The notes below the pieces were generated by a model. The model did no database searches and was not told where the DNA came from. It saw only the letters and a program-made list of their open reading frames with translations. Shown here piece by piece: positions 1 through 6,576 of a stretch of DNA of 8,697 nt. The translations under genes and the position numbers were made by a program. Every line of letters begins with the position of its first letter. The first letter of the stretch is position 1. Source of the stretch: DATFFO01 sp035250025 (lineage in GTDB: Bacteria > Actinomycetota > Acidimicrobiia > Spongiisociales > ZC4RG35); NCBI GenBank assembly GCA_035250025.1, contig DATFFO010000307.1:1-8697 (forward strand). Direction: 5' to 3'.

Positions 1-1229
1 GTCTCACCGGATGGAGTTCCTCGGAGTCGGACGTGGTCTTCCAGGTCGGCCGTCGGCTCTTCGGGCAGGGCGACTCCACCGTCATCGGAGGCCCTCCACT
101 CCCACCGGCCGCGGCCGCCATGGTCAACGGATACCTGATCACGGCGCGGTCCCTGTGCGATGTTCACCAGCCCACGCTCAGCCACGTCACCCCGGTCACG
201 GTCCCGGCCGTACTCGCCGGGGCGGGTACCAAAGACACAGATGGGCCGACGCTGCTGGCATCGCTCGCCGTCGCCTTCGAATCGATGGTGCGAGTGTGCA
301 CCGCCCTCGACTACCCGCAATCCCGAAGCCGAGGCTGGCACTCCACCGGGGTGGTCGGCCCGATCGCGGCCGCCCTTGGAGTCGCCCGGGTACGGGGATT
401 CGACGAGTCGACAACCTCGAGCGCACTGGGGATTGCCGCCATGGCCGCCTCGGGGACCTTCGCCGCCTTCGGGACACCCACCATCAAGTACAACCAGTCA
501 CGCGCCGCCCTCAACGGGTTACTGGCTGCCGAGCTCGCCGGCGACGGGTTCCGCGGGCCGGAATCCGTCCTGACTAATCCCGACGGCGGTCTCTTCAACA
601 CTCACAGCGACGGCGGCTTGCCTCAGGAACTCAACGACCTGGGTGACACGTGGTCGCTCCACGGCATCACCACCCGCCTGTGGCCTGCGGCCGCCGCCCT
701 CCAGTCGGTCCTCACGCTCCTTCTAGCGAACGAGGTCCCGGCGATGGGCGCCATCGAGAAGGTGACGGTCTCGCTTTCCCCTGCCAGTTATGAGATGAAC
801 GCTGAAATGGGCTGGGCAACCGGCTTCGAAGCCCAGCTTTCGGCGAGGTTCGTGACCTCGGTGGTACTTCATGATCGGACGTGCTGGCTCGACCAGTACG
901 GCCCGGATCGTCTCAACGACGAGGAGATCTCTGAGTTCGCCTCCGATCGCATCCAGGTCGACCGTGATCCGACCCTGCCAGAAGGCGGATCGGCGATCAG
1001 GATCGAGTCCGGAGGTGACGTCGTCGAATGGCGGCTCGAGAACCCGAAGGGAGACCCGCTCAACCCTGCCTCATGGGATGAGACCGCCGCCAAGTTCCAC
1101 AAGGCGGCCGACGGAGTTCTCCCTCCCGGCAAAGCCGTCGCCCTCGTCGATCAAGTCCACTCGTTGGAGACGCAGCCTGCTGTTGCAGACCTGCTGGCTC
1201 TGCTCGGGACCGCCCACCAGTCAGCCTGA
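1..1229 (+). CDS. MmgE/PrpD family protein, 5'-truncated by the window edge
   Basis: The open frame enters from the left edge (first full codon at base 3) and ends at TGA 1227-1229, giving 408 visible residues. Members are usually about 450-490 residues, so perhaps 50-80 N-terminal residues are missing; the apparent start codon at 33 is internal. Family marks are the block AAMVNG followed by CDVHQPTLSHVTPVTVPAVL (Asp at 159-161, His at 165-167 and 183-185), the block ALGIAAMAASG, then IKYNQSRAALNGLLAAELA with GFRGP, and a C-terminal domain ending in NPKGDPLNPASWDETAAKF. The family includes 2-methylcitrate dehydratase (PrpD), cis-aconitate decarboxylase and many uncharacterised dehydratase-like enzymes on hydroxy-acids. 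Two usually conserved spots look altered: the common KRxHxG reads KYNQSR, and the common cysteine/histidine-containing KPYPxxxxxH reads RLWPAAAALQ. The reaction may therefore differ from PrpD. It lies 58 bases upstream of the thiolase block on the same strand, so co-transcription is possible. Family certain; substrate unknown. Confidence 0.9.
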   Translation, partial: LTGWSSSESDVVFQVGRRLFGQGDSTVIGGPPLPPAAAAMVNGYLITARSLCDVHQPTLSHVTPVTVPAVLAGAGTKDTDGPTLLASLAVAFESMVRVCTALDYPQSRSRGWHSTGVVGPIAAALGVARVRGFDESTTSSALGIAAMAASGTFAAFGTPTIKYNQSRAALNGLLAAELAGDGFRGPESVLTNPDGGLFNTHSDGGLPQELNDLGDTWSLHGITTRLWPAAAALQSVLTLLLANEVPAMGAIEKVTVSLSPASYEMNAEMGWATGFEAQLSARFVTSVVLHDRTCWLDQYGPDRLNDEEISEFASDRIQVDRDPTLPEGGSAIRIESGGDVVEWRLENPKGDPLNPASWDETAAKFHKAADGVLPPGKAVALVDQVHSLETQPAVADLLALLGTAHQSA

Positions 1230-1238
1230 CTACCATGC

Positions 1239-1251
1239 AACAAACTTTGTT
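1239..1251. promoter_or_regulatory. Perfect 13-base palindrome upstream of the thiolase block (candidate operator)
   Basis: The sequence AACAAACTTTGTT is a perfect inverted repeat with one central base, in an AT-rich pocket of the 58-base gap between the PrpD-family stop and the thiolase start. Its position 37 bases before the thiolase ATG suits a transcription-factor site. It does not resemble the three ATGATATACCA sites of the right half, so any bound regulator would be a different one. No convincing -35/-10 pair is seen. It occurs once here, so the call rests only on symmetry and location. Confidence 0.35.
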
Positions 1252-1287
1252 CGCGTTGGCAATCCTCTCTCGATTTGTGGGGTCGAC

Positions 1288-2445
1288 ATGATGCAGAACC
1301 ACCCCAAGGTGGTCGCCACCGGCATGACCCCGTTCACCAAGGCGGCCGCCGAGAGCGCCGACCTGCTCGCCGCCCGGGCGATGAGAGAGCTGCTGGCTAC
1401 GGGTGTCGATCCTGCCTGGATCGAGGAGGCCTACTTTGGGAGCGCCAAGGGAGGTGGCCTCATCGGTCAGCGCTCCCTGCGGTATGCCGGACTTGCCCAC
1501 GGAATTCCCGTGTTCAATGTCGAGAACGCCTGCGCCAGCAGTGCGGTCGCCTTCCACCAGGCGTACCGGGCCATCAACTCGGGGGAGATCTCGTGCGCTC
1601 TCGTCGTGGGCGTCGACAGACTCTCGAGTCTCGGCAAGGGAGCCCTGCCGGTCCAGGACACGGAATGGGATGGAAGGTCCGGAGTCACGAACCCGGTGGT
1701 CTATGCCCTCAGGGCGCAGCGCTACATGCATGAGATGGGAGCAACCGTCGAGGACCTCGCCCGGGTCTCGGTGAAGAGCAGGCAGTTCGCCAGCCAGAAT
1801 CCGCTCGCCCAGATGACGGCCCCGGTGACAGTCGAAGAGGTCCTCGCCTCCAAACCCGTGGCCGATCCGCTCACCCTCTTCCAATGCTCGCCCAAGAGCG
1901 ACGGCGCCGCCGCCGTCGTGCTGGTATCGGCTCAGTTCGCCGACAGCCACGACCTCGATGGACCGGTCGTGCGAGCATCCGTCGTCAAGTCTGGCGAGTT
2001 CAGCCTCGCCGAGCGTGACATCACCCGTCCAGATATCACCCTCCGCGCTGCCCAGGAGGCTTTCGAGAGATCGGGCACGGGACCCAACGACCTCGACGTG
2101 GTGGAGCTCCACGACGCCTTCTCGATAGCCGAGCTGCTCTACACCGAGGAGCTGGGCCTGTGCGAGGAAGGGAGCGCACCCGAGTATCTGAAGTCGGGGG
2201 CCAGCTCCTCGCTGGCGCCCGGCGGCGGGGCGGTCGTCAACCCGAGCGGCGGCCTGATGGGACGGGGCCATCCGATCGGCGCCACCGGTGTCGCCCAGAT
2301 CATCGAATGCCACAGCCAGCTCACCGGCCGGGCCGGCCCCCGCCAACGAAGCGAGGCCAGGTCGGCGCTGGCTCATGTGACAGGTGGCGGGGCTTCGGGA
2401 TTCGACAATGGCGCCTGCGCGGTGACCGTGCTCACGGCGTCCTGA
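1288..2445 (+). CDS. Thiolase, SCP2/lipid-transfer type (BbsB-like)
   Basis: A 385-residue thiolase-fold protein, full length for SCP2-type thiolases. These enzymes cleave a beta-ketoacyl-CoA with CoA, or act as retro-aldolases in steroid side-chain degradation. Visible motifs are ENACASS with the nucleophilic Cys at residue 82, VVELHDAFSIAE with His at 275, and NPSGGLMGRGHPIGATG with His at 328. SCP-x thiolases usually have HDCF; here it is HDAF, so the second acid/base residue must be supplied differently. The C-terminus GASGFDNGACAVTV lacks the CxG box of classical thiolases. ATG codons at 1288 and 1291 are alternatives; the open frame upstream to 871 is only a shadow of the PrpD-family gene. 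GGGG shortly before the ATG is a weak ribosome site. The protein opens a four-gene block ending in a DUF35 protein, the usual partner of SCP2-type thiolases (BbsB with BbsA; Ltp2 with ChsH2). The two SDR genes between them favour a BbsB-like role in thiolysis after dehydrogenation. Substrate inferred only. Confidence 0.93.
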   Translation: MMQNHPKVVATGMTPFTKAAAESADLLAARAMRELLATGVDPAWIEEAYFGSAKGGGLIGQRSLRYAGLAHGIPVFNVENACASSAVAFHQAYRAINSGEISCALVVGVDRLSSLGKGALPVQDTEWDGRSGVTNPVVYALRAQRYMHEMGATVEDLARVSVKSRQFASQNPLAQMTAPVTVEEVLASKPVADPLTLFQCSPKSDGAAAVVLVSAQFADSHDLDGPVVRASVVKSGEFSLAERDITRPDITLRAAQEAFERSGTGPNDLDVVELHDAFSIAELLYTEELGLCEEGSAPEYLKSGASSSLAPGGGAVVNPSGGLMGRGHPIGATGVAQIIECHSQLTGRAGPRQRSEARSALAHVTGGGASGFDNGACAVTVLTAS

Positions 2446-2450
2446 GGCAG

Positions 2451-3011
2451 ATGCAGAGGCTCGTCGTTTGGCCGTCCCGCTTGCCCGCTCCCCTGGAGGA
2501 AGCAGTCGCCGCGCTCGAGTCACGGTCGGAACGGCTCACCCGCCCTGCCTCACCCGACGAGGTGTTGGCTCAGGTCGACTCAGGCGCGGCGGTGGTCATC
2601 TTCCCCGACGCCGCCGTGGCCGTGGGCGCCGCCTCTCACGATGACGTGATGAGGCTGATCTCCGACCTGGGTGCCATCGCCGACGTGAGCATCGTGGCCG
2701 TGGTCTCCGACGCTTATCTGGGCATCGACGTGGCCGACATCGCCACTCCGGCCACGGCGGCGGCCGTCATTTCCGCCATGCGCTCGATTGCCGTGCGCCG
2801 GGGCTCCACCACCCGGGCGAACGCGGTATGCGTCCCGGCCGGGATGGTGTCCGACTCGGGGAGCCAGCGGGGCGCCATGAGCCGCGCCGTCGAGCCACAG
2901 CACGTCGCAAGCACCGTGGCCTTCCTCACCGATCCCGCCAACTCCTATATCAGTGGCCAGGTCCTGTTCGTCGATGGCGGCCGCCACCTGTTCAGCTCGA
3001 TGACGGCATGA
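2451..3011 (+). CDS. Degenerate, probably non-catalytic SDR-like protein (BbsC-like partner subunit)
   Basis: A 186-residue protein whose C-terminal half aligns with SDR enzymes: VISAMRSIAV, RANAVCVPAG, VASTVAFLTDPANSYISGQ and VLFVDGG (about residues 106-177). It lacks the N-terminal TGxxxGxG cofactor loop and the NNAG motif. Aligned with the next gene, the catalytic Tyr and Lys fall on Thr99 and Ala103; Ser86 may keep the serine position. It is about 55 residues shorter than the neighbour before the serine region. This is not a frameshift: the thiolase stop is five bases upstream, leaving no room for a lost Rossmann half, and the upstream extension of this frame encodes no such motif. A GAGG ribosome site overlaps the thiolase stop. 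In the benzylsuccinate pathway, BbsC is an inactive SDR subunit that assembles with catalytic BbsD. The order here, overlapping the active SDR by ATGA, makes the same heteromeric role likely. A stand-alone enzyme is unlikely. Confidence 0.85.
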   Translation: MQRLVVWPSRLPAPLEEAVAALESRSERLTRPASPDEVLAQVDSGAAVVIFPDAAVAVGAASHDDVMRLISDLGAIADVSIVAVVSDAYLGIDVADIATPATAAAVISAMRSIAVRRGSTTRANAVCVPAGMVSDSGSQRGAMSRAVEPQHVASTVAFLTDPANSYISGQVLFVDGGRHLFSSMTA

Positions 3012-3775
3012 CCGACTCGATGCGACCCGGGATCGCCCTCGTGACAGGAGGTGGGCAGGGAATCGGTGCCGCCATCTGCCGGCGTCTCGGCCAGGACGGC
3101 TTCGACGTGTTCGTCAACGACCTTGACAAGGACCGGGCCGTAGCAGTGGCCCAGGGCATTGTCGACCAGGGCGGCTCGGCCCACCCGGCGGTCGCCGACG
3201 TGACCGATTCGACGGCAGTCGATGCCATGTTCGACGCCATCGAGGATTCGGCCGGGATGGTGACGGCGTTGGTGAACAACGCCGGAGTCGGGGGCAACGC
3301 TGCCGTCAGGCACGTGACGGACGACCATTGGGATCGCGTCCTTTCCATCGATCTCGACGGGGTCCTCTACTGCACCCGGCGCGCCCTGGCCCCCATGCGC
3401 GAGGCGCGCACAGGGTCGGTGGTCACGGTTTCGTCCCGGGCGTGGCTCGGATGGTGGGGCCAGAGTGCCTACGCCGCCGCCAAGGCCGGCGTGATCGGGA
3501 TGACGAGGGCGCTGGCGGTGGAGATGTCGTCCCGCGACGTGAGGCTCAACGTCGTCGCCCCTGGCCTCATCGAGACCCCGCTGCTCCTCTCCCATGACCA
3601 GGCGACGTTCGAGCGCCTGCTCCAAAGCGTTCCGCTGGGCCGCGTGGGCTCACCCGACGACGTCGCCGGCGCCGTCTCCTTCCTAGTCTCGGAGGCCGCC
3701 GGCGTCATCACCGGCCAGGTCTTGTACGTGTGCGGCGGCAAGAGCGTGTACGCCTATCCCGACTGGAGCAACTGA
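3008..3775 (+). CDS. SDR-family NAD(P)-dependent dehydrogenase (BbsD-like)
   Basis: A 255-residue classical SDR, normal length. It has the cofactor loop TGGGQGIG (residues 13-20), NNAG (90-93), and catalytic Ser142, Tyr155 and Lys159 in SS...YAAAK with standard 13-residue spacing. Members oxidise or reduce hydroxy/keto groups with NAD(P); an Asp after the second strand (VNDLDK) suggests preference for NAD. Two oddities: the Asn of the catalytic tetrad is replaced by Asp115 (SIDLDGV instead of the usual INLxG), and the C-terminal VDGG box reads VCGG, followed by a YAYPDWSN tail. The ATG at 3008 overlaps the preceding stop (ATGA), so translation is probably coupled; Met5 (3020) is an alternative start. 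With the upstream degenerate SDR it probably forms a BbsCD-type 3-hydroxyacyl-CoA dehydrogenase that feeds the thiolase. A generic FabG-like reductase role is the alternative. Confidence 0.94.
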   Translation: MTDSMRPGIALVTGGGQGIGAAICRRLGQDGFDVFVNDLDKDRAVAVAQGIVDQGGSAHPAVADVTDSTAVDAMFDAIEDSAGMVTALVNNAGVGGNAAVRHVTDDHWDRVLSIDLDGVLYCTRRALAPMREARTGSVVTVSSRAWLGWWGQSAYAAAKAGVIGMTRALAVEMSSRDVRLNVVAPGLIETPLLLSHDQATFERLLQSVPLGRVGSPDDVAGAVSFLVSEAAGVITGQVLYVCGGKSVYAYPDWSN

Positions 3776-4080
3776 TGGCCGCCGTCGAATACGGCACTTG
3801 CCCGGTCTGTGGGACGGTGATGCTGCCCGTGCTCGACCTGAGCCCGTGCGGCCACGATGCTCCCCCGGTCCGGGCCCCATTGACCGAGTCGGGGACGGTC
3901 TATTCATGGACACGGGTCTGGCTGGGCGACGAGCCGAACGGGCGCCTCATCGTAATGGCCGACTTCCTCGACGGCGCTCTGCGTGTCACGGCGCCTCTGG
4001 ACGGAGCGGAAATCGCCATCGGTGATGCGGTGGTCCTGACCGCGGCCGAAGACGTTCCCTATCGGTTGGTCAACTCTTAG
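3775..4080 (+). CDS. DUF35 zinc-ribbon/OB-fold protein, thiolase partner (BbsA-like)
   Basis: A 101-residue protein with an N-terminal metal-binding ribbon, Cys9-x2-Cys12 then Cys25-x-His27, followed by a short OB-fold with the DUF35-typical ESGTVYSWTRVW and VTAPLDGAEIAIGDAVVL segments. Proteins of this family bind SCP2-type thiolases or aldolases and complete or gate the acyl-CoA site: BbsA with BbsB in benzoylsuccinyl-CoA thiolase, ChsH2 with Ltp2 in steroid degradation. The third zinc-site element is CGH rather than the usual CxxC, so the metal site may be Cys3His. The ATG overlaps the SDR stop as TGATG, and GGAG at 3765-3768 lies six bases upstream. The frame upstream of this ATG is shadow. 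It closes the plus-strand block and ends 24 bases before the convergent SDR gene. It probably forms a complex with the 1288-2445 thiolase. Confidence 0.9.
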   Translation: MAAVEYGTCPVCGTVMLPVLDLSPCGHDAPPVRAPLTESGTVYSWTRVWLGDEPNGRLIVMADFLDGALRVTAPLDGAEIAIGDAVVLTAAEDVPYRLVNS

Positions 4081-4104
4081 CGGCCGCGACCTCAACGACA
4101 CCTG

Positions 4105-4902
4105 TCACGTGTCCATGATGCCCTTGCGTTGCGAGCCATCGACGAGGATGTGAGAGCCGTTGATGAAACTCGCTCGGTCCGACGCCAGGAAGGCTACGAG
4201 ACCAGCCACCTCCTCTGGCTCGGCGATGCGCCCCAGGGGGATGCTGGCGACCGCCAGCTCGTGGGCCCGCTGCTGGCTGACTCCCTTGTCGCGAGCGAAG
4301 GCCTTCTCGAGGCCATCCCATCGTCCCGTGTTGACGGGTCCGGGATTCACCGTGTTGACCCTTATCCCGTGAGGCGCGTACTGCTCCGCCATCGATGACG
4401 CCACGTTGATTCCGGCCGCGTTGGCGGCGCCGGCCGTCGTCTCCCAGTAGCTGGGCTTGAGGCCATCATTGCCCACAACGAGGACGATCGAGCCCGATCC
4501 TCGCTCCCTCATGTGAGGCAGGACCGCCCTCATCGAACGGACGTATCCCATGAACTTGAGGTTGAGCGACGAGTACCACTGATCGTCCGTCAGCTCCTCC
4601 ATCAGCCCACCCGGAGAACTCCCGGCGCAAGTGACCAGGATGTCGATGCTCCCGAGTTCATCCATCGCCTGCGCCGTAACCCTGCGGACGTCGTCCTCAA
4701 CGCTCATGTCTCCCGGTAGTGGGAGCACCCGGGCCGACGTCTGTTCCTCGATATCTGTCGCCGCCATGGCAAGTCTGTCAGCCGTTCGGGCCGTAATGGC
4801 GACGTTGCAACCCTCTTCTGCAAACAGGTGAGCGCATGCCTTTCCGATCCCCATGCTGCCGCCAGTGACCAGTACGTTCTTGCCTAGGAGACCAAGGTCC
4901 AT
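4105..4902 (-). CDS. Divergent SDR-family protein with a replaced Ser/Tyr/Lys triad
   Basis: A 265-residue SDR with an intact cofactor loop TGGSMGIG (13-20), a TARTADR segment after strand two that may favour NADP, conserved Asn114 in SLNLKF, and the C-terminal FINGSHILVDGS. The NNAG box reads TCAG. The catalytic positions, placed by aligning with YSASKAA...APRGIRVN of typical SDRs, read Gly144, Ala157 and Asn161 (VVGNDG, AGAANAAG). So cofactor binding looks kept but the normal proton relay is lost. Some SDR groups carry Asn at the Lys site, so this may be a distinct chemistry rather than a dead enzyme; Tyr152 nearby could substitute. Start ATG at 4902 has GGAG (4912-4909) six bases upstream. 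The 60-base gap to the ligase gene holds operator site A, so it probably has its own promoter under the GntR protein. It converges with the DUF35 gene. Confidence 0.92.
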   Translation of the reverse strand: MDLGLLGKNVLVTGGSMGIGKACAHLFAEEGCNVAITARTADRLAMAATDIEEQTSARVLPLPGDMSVEDDVRRVTAQAMDELGSIDILVTCAGSSPGGLMEELTDDQWYSSLNLKFMGYVRSMRAVLPHMRERGSGSIVLVVGNDGLKPSYWETTAGAANAAGINVASSMAEQYAPHGIRVNTVNPGPVNTGRWDGLEKAFARDKGVSQQRAHELAVASIPLGRIAEPEEVAGLVAFLASDRASFINGSHILVDGSQRKGIMDT

Positions 4903-4927
4903 CGTTCACTCCATCTCGAGCCCGTTC

Positions 4928-4946
4928 GGGGCAGATGATATACCAT
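4928..4946 (+). promoter_or_regulatory. Operator site A of the putative GntR regulon
   Basis: The site contains the 11-base core ATGATATACCA (4935-4945), identical to cores at 7297-7307 (reverse) and 7972-7982. Within a 19-base frame centred on 4937 the right half is near-perfect and the left half is weak (5 of 9 positions symmetrical). On the minus strand the same bases give TATCAT, a possible -10 element about 33 bases before the SDR ATG, so a bound repressor would block that promoter. An adjoining CATATG palindrome (4944-4949) may extend contacts. Confidence 0.65.
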
Positions 4947-4962
4947 ATGTCGCGGGGGCCGC

Positions 4963-6576
4963 TCAGCTGGGCCGTTGGGCAATCGACTGCTCGAGTTCCT
5001 CACGTCGTACCTTTCCCACCTCGGTCCGCGGGATCTCATCGACCTCGATGATCTGCTTGGGACGTTTGTGCGGGGCAAGCCGAGACTGCAGCGCCTCGGT
5101 CAGATCCTGTGGCCCGCCCTGATCCCTCACCACGAATGCTGTCACCGCCTCTCCCCAGCGCTCGGACTGGACGCCGATGACCGCGGCATCGACGACGCCG
5201 GGAATCTCACGCAACACCTTTTCGATCTCGGGCGGATAGACATTCAGTCCGCCGGTGATGATCACATCCTTGGTGCGACCGACCAGTCGGAGATGGGCCG
5301 GCTCCTCGCCGATCGCGCCGAAGTCACCCGTCCGAAACCATCCACCTACGAAGGCACGACGGTCCTCATCCGTCCCGTAGCCCCCGAACACTTGAGGCCC
5401 ACGCAGTACAACCTCTCCGGTTCCTCGATCAGTGATCGTTCCGCTGTCGGGGTCGAGGATGGCGACTTCCACACCCGGCAGCGCCAGTCCAACCGTCCCG
5501 GGTATGCGCGGGCCTTCATATGGGTTCGATACGTCGAGACCCGCCTCCGTCGACCCGTAACGTTCCAACGGGATCTGTCCAGTGGCTTCCTGGATTCTCG
5601 ATGCCGTTTCGGGGGCGAGGGGAGCCGAGCCGGATGTCATCAAACGGAGGCGGCCCAGGCGGTCCAACAGGTGGGGGACCTCTGCCAGCAACCTGTCGTA
5701 GATGGCGGGAACCGAGAACAGGACAGATGCCTCCTCACGGTCGGCGACTTCGATCAACCTCTCCGGATCGAACCGAGGAAGGATCACGGCGTGGCTACCA
5801 GACAGCAAGGCCGCGTGAATTGCGCCGAGCCCATGCTGGTGGGCAATGGGGAGACAATGAACGAGCCGGTCTGCCGCCGACCAGCGCCACGCCCCCATCG
5901 CCCCCCTGATCGAGGTGAGAAGGTTGCGATGGGAGAGCCTGACGGGCTTCGGCTCTCCTGTTGAACCCGACGTGAACGCCTGGATGGCGGGGGAGTCCGG
6001 GCCCATGGCCGGTTCAACGGCAGCGACGTCAGACTCGTGCCCGTCGTCGAGTACATGCTCGGCGATCGCTCGATCCAACCGCTTCAGCCCGACCGTTGAA
6101 AAATCCGTCGAGAGCTCGACGACTTTCCCCAGCGAGTCCCCCGTTGCCAATGCCAACTCGGCGCTGCCGCCTCTGAAGATGCCAGCAATTTCGGACACGG
6201 TGTATGAGGGATGGACCAGGGTCACTATCGCCCCCACGCGAAGCGCTGCCAAATAGGCCACGACAACCGAGAGATCCGGGTCGGCGACTAGGGCGATCCG
6301 AGTTCCTAGACCTACATTCGTCCGCTTCAAAGCGGCCGCCACCCGGGCCGTTTCGCTTTCGACCTGGCCGTGAGTCAAGGTTGTGCCGTCGACTGTGAGG
6401 GCGGGGCGATCGGCGTATCGGCGACCCATTTCCGAGAAGGCACCCGGGAGGGTGCCGCCGGCGGCGAGGGCGCACCTCAGCTCGTACGGATCTTCGATGC
6501 GACGACCCAAATGCGTCGACCACGCCGCCAGGTTCGAGGGCGAGGGAGGAGGTCCCGAGGGCGGGTGGTCAGTCAT
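4963..6576 (-). CDS. Acyl-CoA synthetase (AMP-forming), MatB/malonyl-CoA synthetase-like
   Basis: A complete class I adenylate-forming ligase of 537 residues that should convert a carboxylic acid, ATP and CoA to acyl-CoA. Motifs, counted from the ATG at 6576: TSGSTGEPK (202-210), YGSTE (340-344), TGD (416-418), GRTKD hinge (434-438) followed by VIITGGLNVYPPEIE, and the catalytic lysine in TEVGK (522). The blocks LPIAHQHGLG, TSGSAPLAPET, and LERYGSTEAG followed by SNPYEGPRIPGTVG are those I associate with malonyl-CoA synthetases (MatB, ACSF3), which points to malonate or another short diacid. This is inference. I chose ATG 6576, which overlaps the crotonase stop in ATGACTGA and implies translational coupling; a GTG at 6603 would add nine residues. 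No good ribosome site precedes either. The antisense frame is open over long stretches but has no protein character. Confidence 0.93.
   Translation of the reverse strand: MTDHPPSGPPPSPSNLAAWSTHLGRRIEDPYELRCALAAGGTLPGAFSEMGRRYADRPALTVDGTTLTHGQVESETARVAAALKRTNVGLGTRIALVADPDLSVVVAYLAALRVGAIVTLVHPSYTVSEIAGIFRGGSAELALATGDSLGKVVELSTDFSTVGLKRLDRAIAEHVLDDGHESDVAAVEPAMGPDSPAIQAFTSGSTGEPKPVRLSHRNLLTSIRGAMGAWRWSAADRLVHCLPIAHQHGLGAIHAALLSGSHAVILPRFDPERLIEVADREEASVLFSVPAIYDRLLAEVPHLLDRLGRLRLMTSGSAPLAPETASRIQEATGQIPLERYGSTEAGLDVSNPYEGPRIPGTVGLALPGVEVAILDPDSGTITDRGTGEVVLRGPQVFGGYGTDEDRRAFVGGWFRTGDFGAIGEEPAHLRLVGRTKDVIITGGLNVYPPEIEKVLREIPGVVDAAVIGVQSERWGEAVTAFVVRDQGGPQDLTEALQSRLAPHKRPKQIIEVDEIPRTEVGKVRREELEQSIAQRPS

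Noticed and set aside
2160..2450. Upstream extension of the degenerate SDR frame as a source of the missing cofactor domain
   Set aside because: It overlaps the thiolase C-terminus and is Arg/Gly-rich without a TGxxxGxG or NNAG motif.
1060..2523. 487-codon open frame on the minus strand opposite the thiolase gene
   Set aside because: High-GC shadow frame: Arg/Gly/His-rich, no recognisable domain, and fully covered by a thiolase with clear catalytic motifs.
2945..3625. 226-codon minus-strand open frame opposite the active SDR
   Set aside because: His/Gly/Arg-rich shadow; no start signal or homology, and the plus strand is a clear SDR.
4097..4113. GACAC...GTGTC inverted repeat at the convergent DUF35/SDR junction as a terminator
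   Set aside because: Only a five-base stem, no T-run on either side, and it extends into the SDR stop codon; too weak to call.
4921..4930. CCCGTTCGGG hairpin in the ligase/SDR gap
   Set aside because: Four-base stem with a two-base loop is expected by chance in GC-rich DNA.
4975..5964. 329-codon open frame on the plus strand opposite the ligase gene
   Set aside because: Low-complexity shadow with no family resemblance; the minus-strand ligase has all adenylation motifs.
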